Positions 32,320 through 43,016 of a DNA stretch of 64,000 nucleotides are shown here, piece after piece. Location: contig NC_053191.1 of assembly GCF_905163445.1 (NCBI RefSeq), forward strand, positions 15,438,001-15,502,000. The letters are read 5' to 3'. This stretch comes from Pararge aegeria. Lineage: Eukaryota; Arthropoda; Insecta; Lepidoptera; Nymphalidae. The position numbers and the translations under genes are program-made. Numbering within the stretch: position 1 is the first letter of the stretch; every line of letters starts with the position of its first letter. A model generated the notes under the pieces. That model saw only the letters and a program-made list of their open reading frames with translations. It ran no database searches and was not told the origin of the DNA.

Positions 32320-32323
32320 TGGG
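32315..32323 (+). promoter_or_regulatory. TAATG stop-start overlap between ORF1 and ORF2
   Basis: ORF1 stops with TAA at 32317-32319 and ORF2 starts with ATG at 32319-32321, sharing one A. In the lepidopteran LINE SART1 a UAAUG overlap supports translational coupling by termination and reinitiation; the same arrangement here suggests the same mechanism. Confidence 0.75.
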
Positions 32324-35228
32324 TAGTACATATAAAGGTAGGGTAAAACCACACTCCCTGACAGTCAGCTTCTTTAATGCAAACGGCATTATCGATCAAA
32401 TGCATCAAATCCGTGAATTTATATGTGCACAACAAATCGATATCTTCCTAGTGCAAGAGACCTTCTTAAAACCTAGTAGAAGCGATCCCAAAGTTGGAAA
32501 TTATAACTTAATTAGAAATGATCGGACCACCAACCGGTTGGGTGGTACCGCGATCTATTACAGAAGGGCTCTTCACTGCACTCCTCTCGATCCTCCACAG
32601 CTTACCAACATGGAAGCCTCCGTATGTCAGGTGGGTATGACCGGCCATCCGTCGATCATACTAGCATCCGTTTATCTCTCACCGAACAAAACCTTTTTAG
32701 AGAGTGACTTACTCGCTCTCCTCTCCTTAGGTGACTCTGTCATTTTGGCTGGCGACTTCAACGCTAAGCACACCGACTGGTCCCGCTCCACTAACGCGCA
32801 CGGACGACAACTTAACATACTTGTCAGACGACCCGACCTCAACTTTATCGTAGTTGCCCCAGACTCGCCGACTCGCTTCCCGATGTCGGATAGTTCGATC
32901 GACCGACCGGACATACTCGACATAGCGCTCCTCAAGAATATCACCCTTCAGGTGAACTCTGTGGAAGTGCTATCCGAGCTATATTCGGATCACAGACCTG
33001 TCAAACTACAGCTAGGCCCCGTAGGCCCCGCGATCCTCCCGACCCGTAAAGTCATCGACTTCAAGAAGCTCTCCGGGCTACTCGAAGCGAAGGACTCTGT
33101 GCACCTCTCTAAAATTCCTGACGTCGTAGAGACATTAGAGCAAGCCCAGGCAGCCTCACTGCACCTGACCAACCACGTTTGTGACGCTACGAGCGAATGC
33201 TCCCGCGAGATGCCGTGCGGATTTTACCGCATGGTACTCACGGAGGACGCGCGAGAGCTAATCACAAACAAGAATAGGGCCCATAGGGAGCATGACAAAT
33301 ATCCGACACGACAGAATCGGTTAGAACTCTGGAGAGCCCAGAGGAAGGTAGTGTCTATCATTACCGCACTCCGACACGGACAATGGGACAGGTTCTTGGG
33401 GGAGCTCTCGCCATCGCGTAGTGCGTTCTACAAACTGGCGAAGGCTCTCAAAATGACCCGCGCTCCCGCCCTCCCACCGTTAGCACGCCCCGACCTTCCG
33501 CCCGCCTTTGAAGATATCGATAAGGCTGAATGCATGGCTGACTGCCTCGAATCCCAATGCTCTCCGAGCACCGTATCCATTGATAGGCCCCACGTCTTGC
33601 GAGTCGAAAGCGAACTCGCAACAATCCTCTCGACCCCTCCCGATGGTGAACCTCTCGCCCCGACGACCTGCGATGAAGTTCATACTATTATCAAGGGTTT
33701 CCACTCTAAGAAAGCCCCAGGCCCCGACGGCATTACCAATAAAACCCTAAAGTTACTCCCAGGACAAATTATCAACCTACTTGTGGTAATTTTTAATGTA
33801 TTCTTGGCAAACTGCTACTTCCCCAACCAGTGGAAGGAAGCAACAGTCATAGGTATCCACAAGTCGGGCAAACCCCGCGACCTTCCCTCCAGTTATCGCC
33901 CTATAAGCCTCCTCAACACCTTAGCAAAGGTGTATGAGAGGGTAATATTACACAGACTGAAGGCAGTCGTAGAGGAGAAAAACCTCCTTAACGACGAGCA
34001 ATTCGGCTTTCGAGCCAAGCACTCTTGCGTCCACCAAGCGCACCGCCTCACGGAGCACATACTGGCAGGATTCAATCGATACAGACACATGAGCCCCACT
34101 GGGGCCGTGTTCTTAGACATTGCCAAGGCCTTCGACAGGGTCTGGCACGCCGGCTTGTTGTACAAGCTGCACCATCTGGGCGTGCCAGCTAGTCTCGTTC
34201 GTTTGCTGCGAGCGTATCTCACCGATCGCACATTTCGCTATCGTCTAGACGGTACGCTCTCTTCCCCTAGACCCATACGAGCGGGAGTCCCTCAGGGCTC
34301 CGCGCTCTCCCCACTTCTATACGCGCTCTTCACGAGCGACATTCCCCGCGACCTACCGGCGACGGTCAAACTGGCCCAATTCGCCGACGATACCGCTCTC
34401 TTTGCGACCGATCCCAAAAAGAGCAACATTGCAAGTCGACTCCAAAAGGCGCTCCACCTGCTGGGCAAGTGGTTCCGCCTCTGGAGGATCGAGGTTAACC
34501 CCGAGAAGAGCGCAGCGGTGCTCTTCACGGGCAAACCGAGAGGCCGCTTCACGGTAAACCCCGCAGAGGTCACCCTCTACGGGCGTCCCATACCCTGGCA
34601 AGACAAGGCCAAATACCTGGGAGTAACGTTCGATCATAGAATGAGCTTCACCGCACACATTCGCAAGGCCCGCAACAAGGCTGCGTATGTGATGGGTCGT
34701 CTCTATCCGATGATTTGCCGCAAAAGCAAATTATCCCTCCGTCACAAGGTAACCTTGTATAAAACGTGCATACGTCCCATTATGACATACGCCAGCGTCG
34801 TATTCGCCCATCGCCCTCACAGCTCTTACAGGAGCTTTCAAGTCCTGCAGAACAAATTTATGCGTATGACCACGGACAGTCCGTGGTACATGCGCAACGT
34901 AGATCTCCACCGAGACCTCGATCTTCCCACCATAGCCCAGTACATGAAAACATTATCAAAGACCTACTTTGAAAATGCAGTCCGACACCCCAACCCCCTA
35001 GTGGTCGAGGCGTCCACTTATACCCCCGTCCCCGACGTCGAACCAAAGCGGCGACGTCCGAAGCATGTCCTTGACGACCCTGACGACAAAATAACTACCG
35101 ACAACGTGTCCCAACAACACACACACACGCAACATTCACAGCGTCTTCGCCGGCGAAGACGAGGGCCCCGATTTCTGACGTCATCCGGACGTGGATCCTT
35201 ACCACGGTCACGGGGGCGTTCGGACTAA
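32319..35228 (+). CDS. Jockey ORF2, AP-like endonuclease and reverse transcriptase
   Basis: 969 residues, slightly longer than Drosophila jockey ORF2 (about 916). It nicks target DNA and copies the element RNA from the nick. The N-terminal endonuclease keeps FFNANG (about residue 20), QET (about 47), GDFNAKHTDW (145-154), DILDIAL and YSDHRP (about 222-227). The reverse transcriptase carries KKAPGPDGI, YRPISLL, FLDIAKAFD (598-606), GVPQGSALSP and AQFADD with catalytic aspartates near 690-691, then YLGVTFD in the thumb region. The last about 60 residues are basic (RRRRRG). No stop or frameshift is visible and all catalytic residues I can check are present. It is translated from the same RNA as ORF1 through the TAATG overlap. 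The stop codon lies in a 7-bp hairpin (GGACTAA/TTAGTCC). Jockey-clade assignment rests on layout and motif wording. Confidence 0.92.
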   Translation: MGSTYKGRVKPHSLTVSFFNANGIIDQMHQIREFICAQQIDIFLVQETFLKPSRSDPKVGNYNLIRNDRTTNRLGGTAIYYRRALHCTPLDPPQLTNMEASVCQVGMTGHPSIILASVYLSPNKTFLESDLLALLSLGDSVILAGDFNAKHTDWSRSTNAHGRQLNILVRRPDLNFIVVAPDSPTRFPMSDSSIDRPDILDIALLKNITLQVNSVEVLSELYSDHRPVKLQLGPVGPAILPTRKVIDFKKLSGLLEAKDSVHLSKIPDVVETLEQAQAASLHLTNHVCDATSECSREMPCGFYRMVLTEDARELITNKNRAHREHDKYPTRQNRLELWRAQRKVVSIITALRHGQWDRFLGELSPSRSAFYKLAKALKMTRAPALPPLARPDLPPAFEDIDKAECMADCLESQCSPSTVSIDRPHVLRVESELATILSTPPDGEPLAPTTCDEVHTIIKGFHSKKAPGPDGITNKTLKLLPGQIINLLVVIFNVFLANCYFPNQWKEATVIGIHKSGKPRDLPSSYRPISLLNTLAKVYERVILHRLKAVVEEKNLLNDEQFGFRAKHSCVHQAHRLTEHILAGFNRYRHMSPTGAVFLDIAKAFDRVWHAGLLYKLHHLGVPASLVRLLRAYLTDRTFRYRLDGTLSSPRPIRAGVPQGSALSPLLYALFTSDIPRDLPATVKLAQFADDTALFATDPKKSNIASRLQKALHLLGKWFRLWRIEVNPEKSAAVLFTGKPRGRFTVNPAEVTLYGRPIPWQDKAKYLGVTFDHRMSFTAHIRKARNKAAYVMGRLYPMICRKSKLSLRHKVTLYKTCIRPIMTYASVVFAHRPHSSYRSFQVLQNKFMRMTTDSPWYMRNVDLHRDLDLPTIAQYMKTLSKTYFENAVRHPNPLVVEASTYTPVPDVEPKRRRPKHVLDDPDDKITTDNVSQQHTHTQHSQRLRRRRRGPRFLTSSGRGSLPRSRGRSD

Positions 35229-35242
35229 ACAATGATTAGTCC
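35222..35242 (+). promoter_or_regulatory. Hairpin over the ORF2 stop codon
   Basis: GGACTAA (35222-35228) pairs with TTAGTCC (35236-35242) around ACAATGA. The TAA stop is the last three bases of the 5' arm. Role unknown. Confidence 0.4.
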
Positions 35243-35852
35243 AAAAGTCCACCAACAGTCAGATTAACGTCGAACCGAGCCGAGGTCCGAGTCCTCGCAG
35301 GAGGCACCCTCGGGTCGACGTCTCCCATACTCCCCCCGATGTCGTCGAGCCCTGGGGCTCTTCTCATGGCGAGCTTTCGCGCTCGCCCCACTCCCCCGGT
35401 GACGCCGTAGCAACCCCTTAGGAGGTTATCGGCAAGTGTCCTTCCGAAAAAGCAAAAGAGCTATAAATACTTAAGGGTAGGGTTCTATAACTCTTACAAT
35501 CCTAAAGTTAGCCTATCCTTAAGTTTTTTATAACTCTCAACGGAGATTTTCTTCATTTTATATCATCTGCATAACCTGTGCATACCCTCTATGCACGCCA
35601 CTGACCTGCATGTCTGAGAGTTCTCCATAATGTTCTCAAAAGTGTGTGGACCAATCCACACTGGGCCAGCGTGGTAAAAAAAAAATTAAACACGTCTAAT
35701 ATAGATAAAGAATACATTAATGTTTAAATCTCGATTGCGTGATATTAATTATGGAAGATTTCGATGGACTACGGACTTAATGTGGTGGAATCATGGTAGG
35801 CGGAGACCCGTGCCCTGTAGTAGGCCAGTAGATAATGGGTTGATATGATGAA

Positions 35853-36405
35853 CAATAATATAAGATCAGTCCTCAGATATATAATTACTATATCTCGACT
35901 TACTTCCAGATCAGATCCTTTCCTGCTTACAGAGATGTCGCTTTAATTTTGGACTCCAATTGATGAATTTTATGAAAATAATATCGTCCAAAATTGGAAC
36001 AGTATCTGCAACAGATTGCGAATTTTTATTGCCAAAAATTGATTATTCCTACAATTCTTGCGAAAATGGTCGCCCGAATTTCATGTTTCACGAAATTGGG
36101 ACATTTAATTAATTCACTAAATTCGTAAAGGATCCATTGAGACTATATTAACAGACAGACCTGAATTGTGAATGGCTTAGTGTGATTAATTGGTTGATAA
36201 TTTAATTCAACGAAAACCTTATTGTAAAGGTGAGGCTACAATATTAATTAATCGTTCAACCACAGTTGACCACTTACCCAGTATTTAATCAGGGTCAACT
36301 ATTCGGTACATAGTTCAAAGCTCTCGCGATAATTCTCATTTCTCAATCGCTTACAGAGAACAATGAATACCAAGCTTAAATTAACTTTTAGCTATAAAAT
36401 ACTAA
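35853..36405. other. Unassigned DNA
   Basis: No gene or repeat recognised. The words CCAAAATTGG- and CAAAATTG-like occur several times (35950-36060) without clear order. Confidence 0.3.
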
Positions 36406-36409
36406 GTTT

Positions 36410-36560
36410 AATTTTTATTATTCATAAATAGCCTATAAGAGTCCACTGCTGTAATAAAGGCCTCCCCCAAAGGAAGGGTTTGCCCATAAACACCACGATG
36501 GGCATACGGGTAGCAGTAGCAAAGAGGACGCTGCTGCCTCTTCTCCGTTCAAAATTCAAA
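36410..36560 (-). repeat. Dispersed repeat, 'cccagcgtggtgatta' family (inverse)
   Basis: 'gagtccactgctgtaataaa', 'ggaagggtttgcccataaac' and 'accacgatgggcat' match 59080-59225 and are the reverse of the 8690 and 29195 copies. Confidence 0.45.
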
Positions 36561-36599
36561 AAAAATCAAAATTCATTTAAAATGTATGTGTTTCATTAT

Positions 36600-37005
36600 A
36601 ACTGTGTATAATGTACCCTGACCTACCTAGTATAATATTATGGCCTGAAAATACGCAGGTTAAACTACTGTTATGGGCGCATTAAAAATGTATATCAAAC
36701 TTGTAATTGTCCCCGTTAGTTACAGTTTAGATTCAACTAATCATTCATTAATTATTCTGTTGTCAACTCATACTGGACTTTAAATGCCACTATACTATTG
36801 ACCAAATTGTTTTACTTGTCCACCTCGGTGTGTTAAGCCGGGTCCGCCAAAAATATTTGTCAGATTTCTTCATCCAGAAATTTACAGAACAAGCCCGTAG
36901 TTAGACAATTGACATTGGTACTTTGGTTATGTCATCAGTTTCATAGTTTATTCATAAAGGCAAAGCATACACATAATATAACTAACTAACCTTTATCTCC
37001 GTTAA
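36600..37005. other. Unassigned DNA
   Basis: Nothing recognised. Confidence 0.3.

Positions 37006-37008
<3 letters not shown>

Positions 37009-37038
<30 letters not shown>
37009..37038. repeat. (GT)n microsatellite
   Basis: Uninterrupted GT run of about 14-15 units. Confidence 0.95.
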
Positions 37039-37040
<2 letters not shown>

Positions 37041-37689
37041 GTGGCACCTGTGGCATTGTATTTCCAGAACGGATGAATCGATTTTGATTTTGTTTCTTTT
37101 TGTTTTAAAATTGAATTAATCGGTAGTTTCCTTTGGCATGTTTGATCAAAATTTGGTCCAAGATGGCCGTTACTAAATTGCAATTTTTTTTCATAACTCC
37201 TTCAATACCATATCAAATATCGTTTTTTTTTTTATTTAAAATTTTGTACATTTATAAATCATTTTATTAAAGCCCTACTGTTTCCGAACACCATCCCGGT
37301 ATTGTGGCTAAATAAAATCTAATTTCTAGTTTTCCAATAAAAATTTTATTTACATACAATCCCATTAGTAATATACATATATCTATATAAGAGAAAGCTA
37401 GAACAAAAATACGTAAATATAAATTATTATATTATATAACAGTACAGATAGACCGACTTGGTATAGCAAACGTCTCTCTTGTCAATTTGCATCCGTTGAA
37501 ACCTATACACTAAAATACCAATTCAATACAGATTCAATTTGGGATAAGCACAGCAGCACACGGTTAATGATGTTTGTCTGTTTATCCAGTGCAACATTGT
37601 GCACGCTGTGTTAAACAATTGTCAGTAGAGCAGTTTCATTTTAATTCGGAGCAATTGATCCAAAGTAATCAATCTATCGGTCGTTAACG

Positions 37690-37912
37690 AGAAGGGTCGA
37701 TAGTCGAGTGGTTCTGGTATGTGGTACTCAAGTGGGACTCTCACTTTTCAGAGCTATTTACGTTTTAAGCAATTAATAAAACATGATTGAACAGTTACGG
37801 AAAATATTTATAAATAGAATTCTCAGGCCTGCATGCCTGAGAATTCTCCATAATGTCGTCAAAAGTCTACCGCACAAGCCCTGTAGCGAGGGTTGATAAC
37901 GACGATTATTAT
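37690..37912 (+). mobile_element. SINE1 copy with palindromic middle
   Basis: 'gggtcgatagtcgagtggtt' head, 'gagctatttacgttttaagc', a perfect inverted repeat AGAATTCTCAGGC/GCCTGAGAATTCT at about 37817-37849, then 'ccataatgtcgtcaaaagtc' and a shortened tail 'gccctgtagcgagggttgat'. The usual 'ccaatccgcactgggccagc' segment is missing. Confidence 0.65.
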
Positions 37913-37967
37913 CAGTGTTTAGTGATAATAACACCATGGAGGGAACGCAAAGACCCATTTCCGAATT

Positions 37968-38190
37968 GACGGCCGATTGGCGCAGTGGGCAGAGACCGTG
38001 CTTTCTGAGTGCCGATGGTTCGTTGAACATGAATGTTTCTCAATGGCTGGGTGTTTATTTGTATATTATAAGTATTTATGTATATTATTCATAAAAATAT
38101 TCATCAGTCATCTTAGTACCCATAACACAAGCTAAGCTTACTTTGGGGCTAGATGGCGATGCGTGTATTGTCGCATTATATTTATTATTT
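37968..38190 (+). mobile_element. SINE3 copy
   Basis: 'gacggccgattggcgcagtg' head; part of the B box is deleted ('gccgatggttcgttgaacat'). Body 'ttcatcagtcatcttagtac', 'ggggctagatggcgatgcgt' and a TATTTATTATTTTA tail. Confidence 0.8.
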
Positions 38191-39380
38191 TATTTCATTA
38201 ATTCAGACCTCGAAAATCAGTTAGCCATCCAATTACAGACTATGGTATTTGTATTATGTTCTGTGTTTTTACGCCTTTGGTTCCCTGGAGATTGCTAATT
38301 TTTAGGTTAAAAAGGATACAATATATAGGAGCAAACAATATCTATTCAAAATTTGATTAAGATTATTGACGATGTTGTTTCTTAAGTTCAATAAGAGAAA
38401 TGAAAGAAAAAACCCGTTTAATACATAGGTTTTTGAATATTAACAATTGAACAAACCGTTGTCAAGTCGTGTTAGAGTCGGGTGTCTCCGGTCTGCCCGG
38501 ATGGCTCGAAGCGCGTATAGTAAGTAATTCAAGGCCAGTAGCCTGTTTTGCCGGACCTGCGCACAATGCCATAAAATTTTACTCTAACATAATATTCAAG
38601 CGGGCATGGTGAGAATTTTCTTTTTTACATGATGGAAAGGGGAAATCTCCACCACGCTTTAATATTCTACCTTATCCCTACTGTGTCTAAATAATATCCA
38701 AGTAATCCAGTACTACATTCTACAAATTCTAGTATACAAATTAATAGTTCAAAAAATTAAAAAACACGCTTGTTATAAAGAATCAAAGTAATGTCTACCT
38801 TTGAGTTTAGTTTGTAAATAAAAGCGTGATTTTTATTTTTTTTAAACTACTATTTTTAGTATAGCAAAATTTACCGGTTAACCATTCATATTAACCATTA
38901 CTTTGAATATTAAAGAAATCGGCTAAAGATAAGATAATTCCTGCCTTATCGACTATAGATGAAATTTATATAAATTAACAAAAATCTTATTTTGCAAATT
39001 GTCATTGGTTCTTGATATCTACAGTTATATAATTTACAGTTTGAACGAAATCTTCTCAAAAACTAGGCCTCAAAAAAGTAGGTCAGTGCCCTGCAATAAA
39101 ACTTTGGTGGGCCAAGTGTCATGATCATAATTTGAAGTAACTTTGACGACAGGTATTTGCACAGTCACTTTGAAATGCTTTTTATAGCACGTTGTTAGAA
39201 AATATCTTCTCTCATGTGCTTTATTAAGCGTGTAGGTACGCCTGCTTATCGGACCGAATATTTCAAAAACTCTTTTACGGTCAGGGTCATTTACTTATTG
39301 AATGAGCTTCCTCTCGAAATTCAACGGGCGAGACTTTGGAAAGGTTTAATCCGCTTTGAAAATAATTATTATTTATCTAC
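38191..39380. other. Unassigned DNA
   Basis: No gene. Around 38755-38850 AAAACACGC and GCGTGATTTTT lie in inverse orientation near TTAA words, a possible small MITE that I could not delimit. Confidence 0.3.
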
Positions 39381-39384
39381 ATAC

Positions 39385-39725
39385 TGCTAACTGCCTCGTT
39401 GGTCTAGTGGTTAGCATGTTTAACTACGGATCAAGCTCCTGGGTTTGGATCCCGGGTCGGGCCAATAATTGTTTTGGTATTGTGTATTCTCTGTTAATAT
39501 ATTCTGAATACACGCCCGGGTTTAGGAAATTGGTGGTGTCAACCCACATGCCTCGAAGAGCACGTTAAACTGTCAGTCCGGTTATTATCATAAGCCATAA
39601 TAGGCGTTAAAGCCCACAAACCCGCATTGGAGTACCGTTGTGGGTCTATGATCTAAATCTATTATCTCTCATGTGAGACGAGACCGGTGTCCAGCAGAGA
39701 GATGATATAAGGCTGCGGATGATTT
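39385..39725 (+). mobile_element. SINE2 copy, near full length
   Basis: A second tRNA-derived SINE. A-box-like CTCGTTGGTCTAGTGGTTAG and B-box-like GGGTTTGGATCCC are in tRNA-like spacing, then 'gagcacgttaaactgtcagt', 'gcccacaaacccgcattgga', 'gtgggtctatgatctaaatc' and 'tgtccagcagagagatgata'. Related copies at 44820-45155, 47313-47440, 48355-48575 and 54563-55045. Confidence 0.8.
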
Positions 39726-39957
39726 ACGTACCAGCTGTTATCCAGTAATAACGACTTCTTGTTAAAAATCCCGCGGGAATATTTTTTTTACCTAGATATA
39801 GAAACTAATGACCGTCTCCAATATACACAGTTTTATCAAATCTTTTAGCTGTCGCAAAGACGTGTATCGGTAACGTAGATTATTTGTATCCCATGGGTAC
39901 AATTCTAGGATGCCTTTTCGGGATATAAAACATCTTATGTTCTTATTTAGATGCGAG

Positions 39958-40006
<49 letters not shown>
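39958..40006. repeat. (TA)n microsatellite
   Basis: Uninterrupted TA run of about 23 units. Confidence 0.95.
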
Positions 40007-40008
<2 letters not shown>

Positions 40009-40940
40009 AAATTCGTCAAGATAGATGAAGCTTTTGATGAACATAAAATACGAACATACAAACATTTATGTTTACATATCAATCACATTACTGTTCTTTA
40101 TATCCCGGTTAATATTAAGTGTATGTTAACAAAATTTTTCGGATTGTTTAAAAAAAATAGTAGATAGAATAGATTTTCTATACAACCTTCGACTGTCTAG
40201 ATTTTAACTATTCTTAATGAGTTTTAGAGGAGACCGCACTTATAGATAAGACCACATTTTTGTAGATAAATAAGCTTTCTTTAGCTTATTTAGTTACTCG
40301 CTCTTTCTTCCTAACAAAGGTGTACACTATTGTATTCTAACACAATAAAATAACTCTACCTTGAATAAACTACAGTAACAAGTTTAACCAGAACCAATAA
40401 TTTTAGTACACGTGCCAGCTTGCCCACTCAATTTTGCTAGTTTGTTCGATCGTGTTTGTACATCGGCTGCAAGATTGTTTAACGAGCTCAAATCCAATTT
40501 GTATAGTTGAGTTGTGCAGTCATCAGATTATAGAGAGGTAACATCGCTGAATTATCCGATTTAATTAACATTTAGAAAATGGCGACACCATATTATAATG
40601 TGTTTAAGGTTGGTTATTTTCATGTAAAACATTGATGATCGCCTTGGGAGTAAAATTGATCCATATGCCGTCACGGTACACGGCGTGACGTTTCCTAAGC
40701 CATCATACCACCTATTATTAGGTGGTGGTGCCTCGCTTATTATTTATTTATTTATTCATAAGATACACCAACAATTCATTGTAACAACATTTATAAAAAA
40801 AGTAAATTTTGTGTTAGAATTACAAATAATAATAAATAATAATAATTATAACGAATTTACTGACTTTGCTGTCATTACATCATGTATTAAGTATTTTATA
40901 ACATAAAATAATAACAAAAACTTAATATTAACACTAACTT
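40007..40940. other. Unassigned DNA
   Basis: No gene recognised; AT-rich with ATT/AAT expansions near 40735-40850. Confidence 0.3.
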
Positions 40941-40942
40941 GG

Positions 40943-41129
40943 CTCACTTTACCGCGGTTATCGTCTGCATTCCGCGGTTTTTAAAAATCCGGAACCGTTT
41001 CGTATCCCGGGATGAAAGTAGTTTAATTATCTCTATGCCATAAATTTGTTTGGTGGCTTAGTAAGGGCGTTAAGGAAGGACAAACAAACAAATCAACTCA
41101 CCATCACATATTTATAATATTAGTAAGGA
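40943..41129 (-). mobile_element. Helitron-like fragment
   Basis: Read on the minus strand it begins A|TCCTTACTAATATTATAAAT like the complete copies and continues with 'gagttgatttgtttgtttgt' and 'ctactttcatcccgggatac'. The CTAG end is not present. Confidence 0.5.
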
Positions 41130-41279
41130 TTCATAATAAATACTACTTATAGCTTTGCTGTTTAAAATTTGCATCACACATTTTTATTTTGAAATTTATT
41201 GTTACCTTTAGATGCACAAATAAACACAAAAAATAATTACTTACCAAACTGCACAGACAATTCATTGAAATTAAAACCT

Positions 41280-42015
41280 CAAGCACATAATTGTAACAAA
41301 AAAAAGAATAGAATAGAATAGAAAAACTTTATTGCAACACAACAAAAAAAGGAAAATACAAAAAAAAGAAGAAAACGGAAAGAAAAATTAAATTGATAAA
41401 CTAACAGTTTTGTGAGTGTGTTTTCTTAGATCATTAGATTTTTCAGTAAGCTTACGTTTACGTTACGTTATATAAACCTTGAACTTAATTAAAGACATCT
41501 CAAAGATTTAATTCTGTAATTTGTTATAAAATTATGTGCCCTTGAATGAAATAGAAATGTTATGTAGCCTAGTAAACTGCACGATTAGTTTATTTTTGCT
41601 TCTAATATTAATATTGTTACAGTCCATTTTCTTTTTAAATTCATTTATATTTTTATGGACATAAATTAAATTTTCAAATATGTACTCACTATGCACCGTT
41701 ATTATTTTTACTTTTTTTAAATTTATATTTTAATGACTCTCTTGGGCCCGTTTTATATATCGCACGAACAGCCTTTCTCTGCAGGACGAAAATAGAATCT
41801 ATATCAGCAGCATTACCCCATGATAAAATGCCGTAGGACATAATGCTGTGAAAATAACTAAAACACACAAGCCTAGCTATTCCTATTTGTCATAAGACGA
41901 GACTTTTTAACCGCGTATGCTTCAGAACTAAGTCTGTTCGCCAAATTATTTATATGTGGGCCCCATTGAAGTTTAGCATCTAACGTTATTTCTAGAAAGA
42001 TTGTCGTATCCACCA
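41280..42015 (-). pseudogene. LINE ORF2 C-terminal half and 3' UTR relic
   Basis: Minus-strand translation: IKLVDTTIFLEITLDAKLQW, GPHINNLANRLSSEAYAVKK, then across a frameshift an HSIMSYGILLWG-like stretch, NAADIDSIFVLQRKAVRAIY, and nearer the end KNKLIVQFTRLHNISISFKG and FYNKLQN. This is the thumb and C-terminal part of a CR1/Jockey-type LINE ORF2 with several stops. The 3' end is an AATAAAG near 41330 and a (TTCTA)n tail at 41309-41327. A shorter copy of the same region is at 46638-46880. Confidence 0.7.
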
Positions 42016-43012
42016 ATTTGATTTAAAAAAAAACAACTCAAAAAGACCATAAACAGATTCATATTCATATCATAGATTCTTCTTTTTGTACAAATCAGTA
42101 GAATATCCTCTATTTGTCTTTATCCCTATTATTTTGTATCAGTTGGACGTTGTTAGGACGGTACACTGAAGTAGTTATTTTATCCATTACATTTAAATCG
42201 GGTTGGTACCAGTCCATTTTTAAGATTATATTCTCTTATCAAACAAAAAGTGCTCGTTATTTTATCGCTAAGCTTTGGCCATTTAATATCAATTTTATAT
42301 TTTTGTGGTATTATTTCGTGGTTAAAGTTAGTTCAAGTTTAAGTATCGTGCAAAATTGGTATGATGTGACTATCTATATGTGGAATTATGGGTTATTCCA
42401 AAATACACGGTAGTAAATTGTTTTAATGAGTAGGTTATATATAAGGTATAGCTTAAGACTGATCCGTTATAAGTTTTATGAAAAAAACCAACCCCCTTAG
42501 GATAGGTAAGTGTTGAATGAAGCTTTATATTGGACTTCTTTAAATAATAATAATAATATGAACTTATTAAGACGCGGTAATTCTGAAATCACAGACATGT
42601 AGACTAATTCTAAGAATATTAATAAATTTATTCACAAGAATGTAGGTACATGCAGATCTAGATACCTACATTGAAGTCAGCCTAGTACATTCTACCATTG
42701 GGTATATGAATACTATCTTAACTCAATTTCTAATATTACAATTTTGAAAATATCAATTTCTATCTTGTTTATTTATTTTAAAATAAATATATTAATTATT
42801 TTTTATCAAGGGATAATAACTAATGAACCTCTGAAATAATAACTAATAAATCTTTGCATCGTGTGAGTTTCACTGTTAGAATATGTACATAGATAGTATT
42901 ACTAACAATACAGTTAATATTTCAATATATTTCTTTTAAACCTGTCATGTTCATAACTAATTTTTTTTTCTTTGTTACAGGTAAGTACCTGACTGATTGT
43001 AACGGAAGCTGT
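42016..43012. other. Unassigned DNA
   Basis: No gene recognised. The frame at 42114-42413 (about 99 codons) is AT-rich and without motif. 'tttttctttgttacag|gtaagt' at 42963-42988 looks like splice-site-rich sequence but has no exon beside it. Confidence 0.3.
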
Positions 43013-43016
43013 ACCG

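Larger units (their letters stand above)
30574..35457 (+). mobile_element. Jockey-clade LINE, full length and apparently intact
   Basis: About 4.9 kb, flanked by an exact 13-bp target duplication GAGCTATAAATAC (30561-30573 and 35458-35470). It has a 5' UTR of about 235-270 bp with a CATCCGT/ACGGATG hairpin at 30588-30606, two overlapping ORFs, a short 3' UTR and a terminal GAAAAAGCAAAA. GC content is clearly higher than the surrounding DNA. Jockey-type elements use an internal Pol II promoter at the very 5' end, so a full 5' UTR matters for activity. Both ORFs are open end to end. Confidence 0.9.
30498..35603. mobile_element. hAT-like MITE carrying a Jockey insertion
   Basis: Terminal inverted repeats start CAGTGGCGTGCATAGAGGGT and run inward for about 50 bp (30498-30547 against 35555-35603, a few mismatches). 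The 8-bp direct repeat ACCTGCAT flanks it exactly (30490-30497, 35604-35611). A CAGNG-type end plus 8-bp duplication is the hAT signature. Without the Jockey insertion the element is only about 210 bp and has no transposase. A partial sister copy is at 25571-25745. Confidence 0.85.
30343..35852 (+). mobile_element. SINE1 copy split by nested insertions
   Basis: Head and body at 30343-30497 (GGCGGTTTTAGCCCAGTGGG, 'agttatgtgcgtttcaatca', 'aaacatcgtgaggaaacctg') continue at 35604-35675 ('gtctgagagttctccataat', 'ctgggccagcgtggt') and finish at 35765-35850 ('tggactacgg', 'gacccgtgccctgtagtagg', 'gggttgatatgatga'). The first break holds the hAT-like MITE plus Jockey; the second (35676-35764) holds about 89 bp of A-rich sequence of unknown origin. 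Confidence 0.85.

Noticed and set aside
38755..38850. Possible TTAA-flanked MITE with AAAACACGC/GCGTGATTTT ends
   Set aside because: The inverted matches are short and AT-rich and the boundaries could not be fixed.
39792..40167. Overlapping open frames on both strands near the TA repeat
   Set aside because: They exist only because (TA)n contains no stop codon in these frames (poly Ile-Tyr); not coding.
42963..42990. Tttctttgttacag|gtaagt as a splice site of a host gene
   Set aside because: A 3' and 5' splice consensus are fused with no exon between them and no coding sequence on either side.
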